The position numbers were made by a program, and so were the translations under genes. This document shows, in pieces, positions 21,337 through 33,688 of a stretch of DNA of 64,000 bases; the stretch's first letter is position 1; every line of letters starts with the position of its first letter. Under the pieces are notes generated by a model. That model was not told the DNA's origin. It made no database searches and was given only the letters and a program-made list of their open reading frames with translations. The stretch is taken from positions 32,988,501 through 33,052,500 of the forward strand of contig BRKX01000009.1 of assembly GCA_026008535.1 (NCBI GenBank), written 5' to 3'. This stretch comes from Perilla frutescens. Taxonomy: Eukaryota; Streptophyta; Magnoliopsida; Lamiales; Lamiaceae.

Positions 21337-23001
21337 GACATGATTTTCCTCAAGCATGGGGTACGAAGAACCCATAAAAAGAAAAACAAAAGGGAAAGGA
21401 AAAGAAATAGACACGAAAAAAAAAACATGCATCCTATTAATCTGTGTGGGCACAGCGTTTCAACAACCAACTTTTTCAATTAATTGCATAATCAGTATGC
21501 CCTAGCAAGTCAAAATTCAATTGAGCGTATAGGTCCTCCCATACTCTCTTCACATAGTGTTTAGGCTTAGTGTTTACACTCAAATTCATTCATTCTATAC
21601 TTATTCGTTCCATAAGCTTGCTAGTGCTCTTTCTTCAATTTCATTAAGTGGAAAAATGCATAAGTATCAAAAGGACTTTTATGGGCTGTAATGGGGCTCT
21701 TTAGGTAAGGTGGAGTTCTTTTGGTAATGGGCTAAAACTCTCAGGAGCGTTCACTGGACATACCACCATTTATTTTCAACTTACTTTCTCATGCCCTCTT
21801 TTATCATTCAGATTACATAATTTTTCATCATAGGCATTCTAAACATTCAAACTAGGGGGAATTTATTCTTTTTTTTTCTTTTTTTTTTGAATTTATTTTT
21901 TTCATCATTTTTTTTCGTTTACCCTATCTTTCTTTTTGCATTTTCAATTCTTCAAAACCGTCCAGAGACTACTTCTACTTCTGGTTTTTGTAATGCCCTG
22001 GCTTTATATAGTGAGGTATATCAACAAAACTGCCAAGGCATTTTATTGGCTCAAAAGGGCTGCAAAGCTATGTCAAAGGCTGGTTTTATTTGGCTTAGTG
22101 GGCTCGAGCAAGAAAATGCCTAAATCATCTACATATGCATTTCAAACTTTCTGATTTTAAAGTAGAGAAAAAGCAAGTTCTAGAAATTCTAAGTATAGAA
22201 TGTACACACATGAAAAGAGAATGTTGTAAAATGGGCATAACAACGCAGGCTCAAATCTCACCAGGTTAATGCTCAACTCATTCATCATCCCTGCTTCTAG
22301 TGTGGGCATGCTGACTCGATTTACAATTTTATTAACATTCACAAACCATAAACTAGTGCTCCCCAAATCTTAACAGATAGCATGCTGACTCAGACGACCC
22401 ACCAACACACTTTGTACGAAGCAAAGTGTTCAAACAGACTCAACAATAAAATACAACAACCCAAATGCCCCCATCCACACACATTGCTTGAGGCAAAGTG
22501 GGTAGAATAAAGGCGACACCAAAAAGAATGAAAATCAAAATAACATAAAAGAAAAGGAATTGAACCAGGTTGGTGGATATTGGGTAAGTGAACCCAACAT
22601 ATTTGAAATATGCAGTGAGGGTTTGCTCATATCTTCCTCAAGAGGGTATCAACAGTCTGATACGGGGCATTCTCCATGCTATTCAGCCTCTTCATGGTCA
22701 TTCTGGCACCATTTCTTCTTGATGTGCCCTTCCGCCTGGTATCTTCTCGGTTGTCCCTATAGAAAATGAGAACAGAATGCTCGAAGGGTCTGCCTTCGGT
22801 ACAAAAGAAATAGGGTTGCTCTCCTCTCATCCTTAACTATATCTTACTTTTTTTTTCAAGCAAATACTAGAAAACTCTTCTTGTCTAGTTTGATACATCA
22901 GAAAAACACTTATTAAAATTACTGAAAAAGACATAAATTAAAAACCTGGGTTGCCTCCTAGTAGCGCCCTAGTTACTGTCGTGGGCACGACATCTTCCAA
23001 T
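21337..23001 (-). other. 3' non-coding region of Athila-type element
   Basis: About 1.7 kb between the end of integrase and the 3' LTR. Athila elements often carry a second (env-like) frame here, but I see no frame above about 70 residues and nothing recognisable. It is AT-rich with long T or A runs, for example near 21875-21895. Confidence 0.5.
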
Positions 23002-24150
23002 TCAGATATAGATGGGCTCTACGAGCCAGACCACTCTGATATCTTGGTTTGCATGCCCCAGGTAAGGTTTCAGTCTGTGGCCATTAACCTTGAAACACCC
23101 TCCAGTATCTGGATTCTTCAGTTCAACTGCTCCATTAGGGCATTCCGCGTACACTTCAAATGGACCAACCCACTTGGTCCTCAGACTTCCTCCCATCAAT
23201 TTAAAGCTTGAATGGTACAAAAGAACTTGTTGCCCCGGAGTGAAGCTCTTCCTTCTAATCACTTGATCATGGAGCCTCTTCATTTTTTCCTTGTAAAGAA
23301 CAGCATTGTTATAGGCATCCATCCTCATCTCTTCCAGTTCTTAAATCTGAAATTTTCTGGCATGCCCTGCTGCATCTTTGTCCATGTTCAGCTTCTGCAG
23401 TGCCCATCGTGCCTTGTATTCCAGCTCTACCTGCAAATGGCAACATTTTCCAAACAACATCCTATATGGAGACATCCCGATTGGAGTTTTGAAAGCAGTT
23501 CGGTATGCCCACAGGGCATCATCCAGATGTTGACTCCAATCCTTTCGACTTGGATTAAATACCTTCCCAAGAATGGCTTTAATTTCTTGATTTGAGACTT
23601 CAGCTTGACCATTTCCTTGTGGGTGATAGGCTGTTGTGACTCTATGGTTCACCCCATATTTCTTCAATAATTTTTCCAGGGTTTGGTTACAAAAATGTGT
23701 TCCTTGATCACTGATGATGGACCTGGGCACACCAAAGCGGCTGAAAATATGAGATTTCAGAAATGCGGCCACTACTCTTGCATCATTGGTAGGAGTAGCC
23801 TTTGCTTACACCCATTTGGACACATAATCAACTGCCAGGATGATGTAATGGTTCCCCCTTGAGTTTGCGAGGGGTCCCATGAAATCCATTCCCCAAACAT
23901 CGAAAATTTCCACTGGCAGGATGGGTGTCATGGGCATTTCTTTCCTCCTTGTGATGTTTCCAACTCTCTGGCACTGATCACATCTCTTGCATACGTTGTG
24001 GGCATCCTTGAAAATCGTGGGCCAAAAGAACCCACAGTCCAGAATTCTTCTTGCTGTTCGGTTTGGTCCGAAATGCGCTCCTCAAGCAAAGTTATGGCAA
24101 TGCTTCAAAATATCCTCAATTTCATTGTCAGAGACACATATTCTTATGAT
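23002..24150 (-). pseudogene. Athila-type integrase
   Basis: Reading leftwards: zinc-finger part with HFGPNRTARRILDCGFFWP and CKRCDQCQRVGN; core with MDFMGPLANSRGNHYIILAV; second Asp in IISDQGTHFCN; Glu in AYHPQGNGQAEVSNQEIK; and the tail FTPGQQVLLYHSSFKLMGG ... FKVNGHRLKPYLG. Stops replace codons near 24150, 24080, 23807 (after SKWV) and 23339. The frame is otherwise continuous with RNase H. No chromodomain follows, as expected for this clade. Confidence 0.85.
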
Positions 24151-26136
24151 CTAATCAACACACCTCCTCCATAGAATAGGACTGTCCAATGCATAAAACT
24201 TGCTCTCATGCCTCAGTTTATTCTTTTGGTACCTCGAGTACCCAATTGGCAGCTCTCCAGACTCTAAAAAGTTTACTATATCTGCATACCAGGGTTCTCG
24301 TGTGCCCCATGCTGAGTACAGATGCTCATCAGGGAAATGATCCGTAATGGGCATTTCATCGCCTTTTTCATTCAGCACCCGGCTTAAATGATCAGCTACC
24401 AAATTCTGTGCCCCACTCTTATCTTTTATCTCGATATCAAACTCCTGCAGGAGTAGGATCCATCTAATTAGTCTCGGCTTTGTCTCCTTCTTGGCCATCA
24501 AGTGTCGTAGGGCACCGTGATCTGTGTAAACAATGCTCTTCTTGCCCAAGAGATAGGACCGAAACTTCTCGAATGCAAAAACTATTGCTAGCAGCTCCTT
24601 CTCAGTAGTGGTGTAATTACACTGTGCCCCATTCAGAGTTTTGGAAGCATAGTAAATTACATGGCTTTCTTTTCCTCTTTTCTGACCCAGTACAGCGCCC
24701 ACAGCATAGCCACTGGCGTTACAGATAATCTCAAAGGGCATTCCTCAATCTGATGGTTGAATAACTGGTGCCGTGACCAGTTGCTTCTTCAGAAAATTGA
24801 ATGCCTTTTTACATTCCTCATCAAATTCAAAGGGGACATCTTGCTGCAATAAGTGAGTAATAGGCTGGACAATTTTTGCAAAATCTTTTATGAACCTCCT
24901 GTAGAATCTAGCATGCCCCAGAAAGCCTCTCACTTGCTTCACCGAAGTGGGGTATGGCAATTTCTCAATTATGTCCACTTTGGCTTTATCGACCTCAATG
25001 CCCCTCTCGAAAATCACATGGCCCAGTACAATGCCCTCTCTGACCATGAAATGGCATTTTTCGTAGTTCAGCACTAGGCATTTATCCACACAATGCTGCA
25101 ACACCTTCTCCAGATTATCTAAGCATCAATCAAAGCAGCTCCCATACACCGTGAAGTCATCCATGAACACCTCAATGCAGTTTTCAAGCAAATCGGAGAA
25201 TATGCTCATCATACAACGCTGAAATATGCCCGGAGCATTACAGAGGCCAAAGGGCATTCTGCGATAGGAAAATGTGCCGAATGGGCACGTGAATGTTGTT
25301 TTCTCCTGGTCCTCTTGACTCACTGCAATTTGCATGTATCCGTCCAAGAAACAAAGAAACTTGTTTCCTGCGAGTCTCTCCAACATCTGGTCAATGAACG
25401 GAAGTGGGAAATGATCCTTCCGCGTAACCGTGTTCAGCTTCCGGTAATCAATGCAAACTCTCCAGCCAGTTTGCAGTCATGTGGGCACAAGCTCTCCTTT
25501 TTCATTTTTCACAACTTGAATGCCCGACTTCTTGGGCACAACATGGATTGGACTGACCCACTTGCTGTCTGAAATTGGGTATATAATGCCCTGGTCCAGT
25601 AGCTTAATTATCTCTTTTAGCACCACATCCTTCATCACCGGATTAAGCTTTCTTTGTGGATCACGAACGGGCTTTGCATCATCTTTCAACAAAATCTTGT
25701 GCATACAAACTGCTGGGCTAATGCCCTTTATATCTGCCAAAGTCCATCCGAGTGCCTCCTTGTACAGTCTTAATAATCTCAAAAGGCGGTCTTCATCAGC
25801 TTGATTTAACCCCGCACTAATTATCACTGGGAGTGTCTCATTATCTTCCAAGTAGGCATACTTCAAATGCCTTGGCAATGCCTTAAACTCCAGCGTGGGC
25901 GCCCTAACAATAGAAGGCATCATTTTGTCATTACTTCTCTGAATGGGCACACCATAGTCCACACAGTCGTATGGCATTTCTTCTAATGAATACAGCATCA
26001 TAATTCCTTCCTTGATGTCATCATCTTCTTCCAGGGCATCCTGGTCAGTCAGTCTATCCCACAATGCCCATTCCAATGGCTCTCTGTTGCTCACCATGGA
26101 TAGGGTAGATCGACTAGGGTGACGGAAAGTATTCAC
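24151..26136 (-). pseudogene. Athila-type reverse transcriptase and RNase H
   Basis: RT part: WVSPIHVVPKKSG, VCIDYRKLN, RMPFGLCNAPGIFQRCM and the catalytic box VFMDDFTVYG. Connection: VRGFLGHARFYRRFIKDFAK. RNase H: ICNASGYAVGAVLGQKRG (with NAS where DAS is usual, so the first catalytic Asp looks lost), YTTTEKELLAIVFAFEKF, VYTDHGALRHLM and VADHLSR. Stops interrupt at about 25475, 25125 and 24743. All segments share one frame, which is also the gag frame. Confidence 0.85.
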
Positions 26137-26939
26137 AAAACTGTAATTCTCTGTATCTGGGGGTGCTTCATGGCTTCAAAAATGTTAAATGTCACCTTCT
26201 CCCCATCAAATTCACACGTCAGTGTGCCCTTGTCCACATCAATCTTGGTATGATCTGTCTTCATGAAAGGTCTTCCCAGCAATAAAACTAAAGATTTTGA
26301 AGTCGCCGTGCCCATGTCAAGCACATAAAAATCTGTTGAGAATATAAGCTCGTCTACTTTGACCAATACATCTTCGATCAGGCCTTTTGGATAAACATTA
26401 GATCGGTCAGCTAACTGAATGACCACACTAGTCTCTTTCAAAGGTCCAATCTTCAATTCTTTGAACACTGACAGGGGCATTACGTTGATTGATGCCCCTA
26501 AATCCAGCATGGCCTTTTCAACTTTTTTGTCTCCGATAATGCAAAGAATCATGAACATCCCTGGATCATCACACTTCTTGGGTGACTTCCTTTATATCAC
26601 AGCTGATACATTCTCCCCAACTAAGAACCTTGTATCATCATTAAATCGCACCTTTCTTGTGCAAAGTTCCTTCATAAATCGGGCATACCGCGGCACTTGT
26701 TTGATTACCTCAATTAGTGGAATATTGATTTCCACTTTACTGAATACTTTTAGCATCTCCCTGGTTTCTTCTTCTTTCCTATTTTGTGCCAATCTCCCTG
26801 GAAAGGGAGGTTTCCGTCTCTCTGGAATGGGCACTTTGGCAGGCTGCTTCACTTCCGCGATGGGCACATGATCAGTCTGTTCAGCTTCTTGTGCCTCATC
26901 CTCTATAGGAATATTTTCAACTTCTTCTTCCAAGGGCAC
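26133..26939 (-). pseudogene. Athila-type protease region
   Basis: This part lies in a different frame from gag and RT, so one shift precedes and one follows it. It reads from a Lys/Glu-rich linker (PERRKPPFPGRLAQNRKEE) into FMKELCTRKVRFNDDTRFL and the protease core AMLDLGASINVMPLSVF. DLGA rather than DSGA at the active site is normal for Athila proteases. GRPFMKTDHTKIDVDKGTL is the usual second half. A stop lies near 26590. Confidence 0.8.
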
Positions 26940-28401
26940 ATCGTCCTTTTCTTCTCTTGGCCATCATCTCCGGAAGCTCTTTTTCACTCCTCAATGCTAC
27001 AGCATTCACTTGTTCTCTCGGGTTTTCAACCTGGGAATGTAACTTTCCATTTTTCTCCTCCATCTTGTGCATGGCTTGAGCCAATTGATTGATTTGCTTG
27101 CTCATATGTGAAAGACCAGCTCGAGTCTCTTGCTTGAATTTTTCGTTCTCCTCAGCCATGGCATAGACAAGATCTTCTAGCCTTTGCTTTCTCTTTTCTT
27201 CTGGCGGCGGTAATGGGCGTGCATGATGCCCATCTTCTGGCCTTCTTCATCTGAAGTTTTCATGGTCTCTCCAGCCAGGGTTATAAGTCTGGGAATTGGG
27301 ATCATATCTTCTGGAATGCCCATTCTGGCCACCTACAACATTTACTTCTCCCACCGCGTCTTGTAGAGTTGGGCATTCATCAGTGAAATGAAGTACACTC
27401 TTGCATACTCCACAAGGTCTGGGCTTTTTCGACATGCTCACACCAGACAAGATCTTTTCGATTTTGTCACACAATCTGTCAATTCTGCTGTCTTGGTCTG
27501 GTGCCCTCTTTGATTCACTGACAACCCCAATGCCCTCTCCACCGAAGTCTCGGTTGTCTTCAGCCATCTCCGTGAGAATTCTGAATGCTTCAACAAGCTG
27601 CTTGTTTAGTATAGACCCTCCACATGAGGCATTCACGATTTTTCTCTCATGTGGTCTCAATCCTCCAACAAAATACTGAATTAGATCGTGTTCAGTAATC
27701 TGGTGCTGTGGGCATTTCGCCAGCATTACCTGGAATCTTTCCCAGTAGTCATAGAAACTCTCGTTGGTTCCCATCTTCAGGCTCCCTATCCTTCTTCTCA
27801 TTTCTTGCACTCTGGATGCTGGGAAATATTTTTCCAAAAACTTCTGCTGAAGTTGTCTCCATGTGGTCACAGCGCCGGTCAGCAATGTGTACAGCCAGTC
27901 CCGTGCCCCATCCTGAAGAGTGAAAGGGAACGAGACCAACCGCGTATACTTCTCTCTTCCATGGTTGGATGGTTGAGTCTAGCAAACCATCTCAAAATCT
28001 TGCAAGTGTCTTTGTGGCTTCTCTCCGGGCATTCCATGGAACTTCGGCAAGATTTGGATAAAGTTTGTATGAATATCCCAGTTCTGAGTCACTGTTGGGA
28101 GTGTAATGCCCATCGGGCACAAATTTATGTTGGTCAGGAAAACCAACTGCCTTAAAGTCCTGTTATCCTCCGCAACTCCATTTGCGGCATTTCCATTTGT
28201 TACGGTCATGTTGATAGTATGGCCGTTCTCAAAGTGTCCTTCCTCCTCGTGCCCTTCGTTTCCTTGATCTTCTGGTGGTATGGGCTCACGAGGTCTATTT
28301 GTAGCTCGTTGTGCCCTCTTCACTGCTGCCCTATTTTTCCTCAAAGTCCTCTCTATCTCCGGATCGTACAATAGAGTTTCTTCTGAAGAGCTCCTGGGCA
28401 T
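26940..28401 (-). pseudogene. Athila-type Gag
   Basis: It starts at ATG 28401 (MPRSSSEETLLYDPEIER), about 45 bases after the primer site. The N-terminal part ends FHGMPGEKPQRHLQDFEMVC at a TAG near 27980. It continues in frame with SFPFTLQDGARDWLYTLLTG, QQKFLEKYFPASRVQEMRRR and IQYFVGGLRPHERKIV, the Athila gag core. Zinc-knuckle-like residues CGVCKSVLHFTDECP follow near 27400. Another stop lies at about 27245, then a coiled-coil-like segment (MAEENEKFKQETRAGLSHMS, then KQINQLAQAMHKMEEKN). It assembles particles in intact relatives. Confidence 0.82.
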
Positions 28402-28448
28402 CAACTTCTAGGCACACAAGCTTAGAAAGTAAAATCACTGGAAATCAG

Positions 28449-28468
28449 CTCCCCGACAACGGCGCCAA
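28449..28468 (-). other. Primer binding site, tRNA-Asp type
   Basis: Minus strand: TTGGCGCCGTTGTCGGGGAG, four bases inside the right LTR. TGGCGCCGTTGCCGGGG-like sites are standard for Athila and Tat elements. One position differs. Confidence 0.88.
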
Positions 28469-28471
28469 TTT

Positions 28472-30063
28472 TGACGCGCGGTCATTTCGCGCTCAAAATG
28501 AATTTGTATGCTCCTGTGCCCACAGCGAGCGTAGCTAGCTATGAGTAAGGGTCGATCTCACAGAGAGCTGATGCGATCTTACTTTCGAGTCACCAATCAA
28601 TAAAAAGGGGTTTGGTACTGTGGTCAAAACAATGGTTATTAAATCTGCAAAAATAAACTAGAGAGATATCAAATAATAAAAGGTTCCGAAACTTGAACTA
28701 GAATCCAGTTTAACTTATATTCACTCGATCATGGGCACATCGATTTTCCTACACGATTAAATCACCCAGTTATGGAGACCAGATTCCTCACTGCGTCTCC
28801 TTATTCATCCGTTCAGATTAGGTTTAAAGGTGATTCCTCGTCCATTAAACCCATAACCTATCACCCACTCCCCGATTCCCCAAAGAGATGTAAATGAACA
28901 GGAAGCAGTGTGCCCTAGACGAACCCAAGTTTGCTGTATTTACTGATTCCTCGTGTGCCCACAGCAACCCACTGATTTCCCAGTTATCATTTGAATTAAC
29001 ACACAGTCACAATTCGCTAATCCAATTAACCCTGGTGTGCCCTCTACAACTAAAGAGTGATCAGCCACATTAGTTATATTAAACTCACGCTCCCTAGGAA
29101 TAAGAACAAAAATCGGCAGAAACCTAATCGTGCAGTAATGTGCCCACACGGCCTCAGGAGTATTTAAGTATTTTGTTAAACTTTCATCTTTAGTTCAAAT
29201 TCCGGAATATAGATCTAGCTACTCATGCTAGAAAGAACTGTAAAGACATAAAATAAAGACATGATAAACAATAAAAACTTACTAGAATTGAATTAAAACT
29301 CGTCCAACACCAACGATGAACAGAAAAAACATTAAATATAAGTCCTAACCTCTGTGGGCATAAGGCCCCAGATTCTCTTGCTACCAGAGCAGCGTTAAAA
29401 CAGAACTAATGGTGAATGTAAAAGTGCAGAAAAATAATATCGTACAAAGTGTTTTTTCTAACAATCAAAACTAGTCTTTTAAAAGAGTACAAAAGATCAA
29501 TTCAAATCCTCAAAAGTGGAGAGTCTTCAATGTCTGCCTGATTCACTATGCCCCGCTGGAATCTGCCTGTATAAGGAAACTTCCTTATCTGCTGGATCTT
29601 TGTGCCCACTGGAATCTGTCTGGATAATGAAATTTCCTTAGGTGGTGGAATGAATCCCGATATTTTAGGGATGTCATCCTTATCTTCCAAATTGCTTCCC
29701 AAGAGTCCACCTATGAACAATCTTTCCTTCTTCTATTCAGATTTCGAAATCAATCAAGTTCCAACGCCAGCTTTATCTTCTTTCAACAAAATCCCGATTT
29801 TTCCGGGAATGCCCTCTTCACTGTCTCCTCTGAATCAGCGCGAGTACTGTGGGCACAACATCTTCTGCTCAGATTGATTTTCATCTGATATGCCTATTTC
29901 ATCCGTTTCAGTTAAGTTTAAGGCTAAAATTCCTCTTTCGCAAGATTTCGCTCCTGTCATTCCCAAACCACTTTCCTGGTTCTTTTTCGACACAAAAGAT
30001 ACTAAAAAGGACATTTAGAGCGACTAAAATGACCAGAAAAACACGAAATAAATGGACTTATCA
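28472..30063 (-). repeat. 5' LTR of Athila-type element (1592 bp)
   Basis: Ends TGAC...ATCA on the plus strand, in direct orientation to 19731-21321. As the upstream LTR in element orientation it would hold the promoter. The right end is followed by AACTC, partner of AACCC on the other side. Confidence 0.93.
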
Positions 30064-30760
30064 AACTCCGGTACCCGCAGCCACTTCAGCAAATTCCTAG
30101 AAATCAGCGAAGGCTGCAGCAAGGAGGACCTCCGGGTCAAAGGCCGGGAAGGAATCCAAGATACAACCAAGGACGAGATCAAAGGTCTAATCCAGGACGA
30201 AGGCCACCTCAGCCAGCTCGTACGTATGCCCTCACTCAATAGCAAGCTGCTAAGGCCCCAGGTAATCTAGTAGGTATGATTATCCTCCTCGAGACGCCAG
30301 CTTTAGCTCTCTTCGATACTGGAGCATCGCATTCATTTATAGCTGAGTTTGCTTGCAAGAAACTGAAGATAAAACCCGAGAATGCTGAGAATGCTCTTGA
30401 GATAAGTATTTTCTCTGGAAAGCGAATGATGTCTAGGAAGGTCTGCTCTAATCTAGAATTGAACATAGAAGGGAAAAAATTTAAGTCAAATCTTTATGTA
30501 ATAAAGATCCAGGACTTTGATATAATCCTAGGAATGGATTGTTTAGCCTCAGCTTATGCCTCCATAAGTTGTCCTGAGAGGGAAGTGGTGTTTCGACCAC
30601 TCGAGAAACCCGAGGTGAAGATCTACGGATCAAGGCTGAGAACCAGAGTCCCAGTGATATCTGTCCTAAAGGCCACCAAGATGATAAGGAATAATAGCTG
30701 CCAAGCATTTTTTAGTTAACTTAATAAGAAAAGAAGAAGGAGAGCTTTCAATTGAAGACA
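30064..30760 (+). pseudogene. Gag tail and protease of old Tekay element
   Basis: Resumes after the Athila insertion with a Pro/Gln/Arg/Gly-rich gag tail (QQGGPPGQRPGRNPRYNQGR), ending ARTYALTQ before a TAG at about 30238, then AAKAPGNLVGMI. The protease core LALFDTGASHSFI is intact in sequence. An extra T in a run of six near 30710 shifts the frame just after NNSCQAF. Confidence 0.85.
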
Positions 30761-32100
30761 TCCCAGTCGTAAGAGAATATCCCGACGTATTCTCAAAGGA
30801 ACTGCCAGGACTGCCCCCAGATAGACAGGTAGAGTTCACCATCAAGTTGGAACCAGGAGCCGTCCCAGTCTCGAAAGCCCCTTACAGAATGGTGCCTAAG
30901 GAGTTGCAAGAACTCAAAGTTCAACTGCAAGAGTTATTAGACCTAGGTTTTATCCAACCTAGTGTATCACCTTGGGGAGCTCCAATCTTGTTCGTAAAAA
31001 AGAAAGATGGTACATTAAGAATGTGCATTGACTATAGAGAGCTCAATAAGCTAACCATCAAAAATCGATACCCTCTCCCAAGGATAGACGATCTCTTCGA
31101 TCAACTTAAGGGAGCAAGTGTCTTCTCCAAGATCGACTTAAGATCTGGGTATCATCAAGTGAAGATCAGGGAGGAGGATATCCCTAAGACTGCCTTTAGA
31201 ACTCGTTATGGACATTACGAGTTTATGGTAATGCCATTTGGATTGACCAACGCCCTAGCAGTGTTTATGGATTTGATGAACCGGGTATTCTACCCGTATT
31301 TGGATAGGTTTGTATTACTCTTCATAGATGATATTCTCATCTATTCCAAAGACGAAGAGGAGCATCAAGAGCACCTAAGAATGGCGCTGGAAATGTTAAG
31401 AAGAGAAAAACTTTATGCTAAGTTTAGTAAGTGTGATTTTTGGCTCAAGGAAGTGATGTTTCTGGGACATATAGTGTCAGCAAAAGGTATCAAGGTGGAT
31501 CCAGCTAAGATTGAAACAGTAAGCAACTAGAATTCTCTGAGAAACATACATGAGATACAAAGTTTTCTAGGACTCACGGGTTATTATCGAAGATTTATCG
31601 AGGGATTTTCGACTATATCTAAGCCAATGACGCGACTGTTAAAGAAACACTACAAGTTCAAGTGGACGCCTGAGTGCGAGGAAAGTTTTCAAACTTTGAA
31701 GAAGATGCTAACCATAGCCCCAGTATTGACTATTCCGGAAGGGAATAAAGATTTCATGGTTTACGCAGATGCATCGAAGAAAGGATTAGGATGCGTGCTA
31801 ATGCAGAGAGGAAAAGTGATTGCTTATGCTTCAAGGAAGCTTAAGAATCACGAGCAGAACTACCCTATGCATGACCTGGAGTTCGCAGCAGTCGTGCATG
31901 CGCTGAAGATTTAGAGACACTACCTCTACAGAGCTAAGTGTGAGATCTTCTCAGATCACAAGAGCTTGAAGTATTTCTTCGAGCAGAAGGATCATAATAT
32001 GAGGCAGAGAAGATGGCTAGAACTTGTAAAGGATTACGACTGCACGATTCACTACCACCCCGGGCAAGGCAAATGTGGTAGCAGATGTCCTAAGTTGAAA
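30761..32100 (+). pseudogene. Reverse transcriptase and RNase H of old Tekay element
   Basis: RT: VVREYPDVFSKELPGLPPD, MCIDYRELNKLTIKNRYPLP, FGLTNALAVFMDLMNRVF and the catalytic box LFIDDILIYS. RNase H: VYADASKKGLGCVLMQRG and FSDHKSLKYFFEQKDHNMRQ. Two Trp codons are now TAG (31528-31530 in VSNx and near 31912 in ALKIx), typical C-to-T or G-to-A decay. A frameshift near 32070 breaks the PGKANVVADALSR-like end. Confidence 0.88.
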
Positions 32101-33651
32101 AGAGGAAGTGGACCTAGGACTCATATTAGTCCAGGAATATCTTCGCAAAGAGTTCGAGAAATTAAGGATCGAGGTGCTAACACCACCCGAGACCATTCAA
32201 TCTCAAGTTGCCATGATAGTCATTCAACCTGACCTAAGGTAAATGATAATTGAAGAGCAAAGAGGAGATGAGTTTCTTGAAAAGAAAAGACTAGAAGCAC
32301 GAGCTGATAACTCGCAAGATTTTACGGAAGCCGCCGACAATGCGCTCTTATTTAAAGGAAGGCTTTGTGTACCAAGCAAGGATGAATTAAAAGAGGAAAT
32401 CATGTGCGAAGCACACGACACGGCATATACGGCACATCCCGGAAACACCAAGATGTATCAAGACCTCAAACGGAACTTCTGGTGGAATAACATGAAAAGA
32501 GAAATCGCCGCCTTCGTGGAAAGGTGTCTAAACTGTCAACAAGTGAAAGCTTTGCATCAAAAACCTTTCGGTTTGCTCCAACGCTTAGAAATTCCTGAAT
32601 GGAAGTGGGATCATATCAATATAGACTTTGTAGTAGGTTTGCCAAAGTGTAAGGGGGGGGAATACCGCTATTTGGGTAATCGTTGATCGATTATCTAAGT
32701 CAGCACACTTTGTTGCTATTAAAATAACGGATGGGCTAGATCAATTAGCCCAACTGTATGTTAAGGAAGTTGTGCGCTTGCACGGAGTGCCGGTCTCGAT
32801 TACATCGGATCGTGATACGAGATTTATATCAAGGTTCTGGAAGAGCCTGCAAGCAATGGGATCGAAACTAATTTCATCCTCAAATGGATGGTCAGTCTGA
32901 AAGGACTATCCAAATTCTAGAAGACATGCTTAGAGGAGTAGTCATGGATCAAGGAGGCAGTTGGGAGGAATTACTGCCTTTGGTAGAGTTTGCGTATAAC
33001 AACAGCTACCAGTCATCGATCGGCATGGCCCCTTATGAAGCCCTGCATGGAAGAAAGTGTAGATCGCCCTTGATTTGGGATGAAGTTGGAGAGAGAAGAA
33101 TACTTGGGCCTGAAATGGTCCAAGAAGTTGTCCAGAAGATCGAGCTTATTCGTCAGCGAATTAAGGAGGCTCAAGATAGACAAAAGGCTTATGCGGATGA
33201 AAGAAGAATGGAGCTCAGCTTCAGCGTAGGAGATAAAGTGTTCTTGAAGGTGTCGCCGACAAGAGGAGTAGTCCGTTTTGGCAAACGAAGCAAGTTAAGG
33301 CCCAGATTTATCGGACCTTTTGAAATTCTAGAGAAGGTGCATGAAGTATCCTACAGGTTGGCCTTACCACCCAACCTGAGTGACGTTCATGACGTCTTTC
33401 ATGTCTCCATGTTGAGAAAGTACGTGTTTGACCCAAAGCACGTGATTAGCAAGGAAGAAATAGTCCTGAATGAGGACTTACCTTATGAAGAGAAGCCTCA
33501 AGCCATTGTGGATCGAAAGATCCAGAAACTAAGGAACAAAGAGATCAGTCTTGTGAAAGTAATTTGGAACCATCATGGTTCAGAAGAGGCAACCTGGGAA
33601 CTTGAATCCGAACTGCTCAAGAAGTACCTTGATGTCACTAATCATGGTTAG
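32101..33651 (+). pseudogene. Integrase and chromodomain of old Tekay element
   Basis: Zinc-finger part: HPGNTKMYQDLKRNFWW, CLNCQQVKALHQKP. Core: WDHINIDFVVGLPKCKGG, then a G-run length change near 32660 shifts frame before VIVDRLSKSAHFV. ITSDRDTRFISRF follows, then a small deletion near 32865 joins to MDGQSERTIQILEDM. From 32884 the frame is clean to the TAG at 33649-33651, including the chromodomain DRKIQKLRNKEISLVKVIW ... SEEATWE. The domain set matches the young Tekay protein. Confidence 0.88.
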
Positions 33652-33675
33652 TAAATTTCGGGACGAAATTTTTTT

Positions 33676-33688
33676 TAGGGGGGTAGGA
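33676..33688 (+). other. Polypurine tract of old Tekay element
   Basis: TAGGGGGGTAGGA lies directly before the 3' LTR. The preceding phrase aaatttcgggacgaaatttt is shared in kind with the young Tekay element. Confidence 0.85.

Larger units (their letters stand above)
19731..30063 (-). mobile_element. Complete but decayed Athila-type Ty3/gypsy element, minus strand
   Basis: Direct LTRs lie at 19731-21321 and 28472-30063. The Asp-tRNA-type primer site (28449-28468) lies beside the right LTR, so the element reads leftwards. Gag, protease (DLGA type), RT, RNase H and integrase are recognisable without a chromodomain. The Athila-like gag (FPFTLQDGARDWL) and integrase tail (FKVNGHRLKPYLG) support the clade. 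Flanks AACCC (19726-19730) and AACTC (30064-30068) are an imperfect target duplication. The frame carries about ten stops and two compensating frameshifts. It is inserted in the gag-protease junction of the old Tekay element. Confidence 0.92.

Noticed and set aside
28311..28538. Plus-strand frames inside the Athila element (also 27401-28155, 25520-25804, 26419-26871)
   Set aside because: They are antisense shadows of the minus-strand gag-pol and show no protein features.
30024..30270. Overlapping frames on both strands at the Athila-Tekay junction
   Set aside because: The protein-like reading is the gag tail in the third frame (QQGGPPGQRPGR). The others are shadows.
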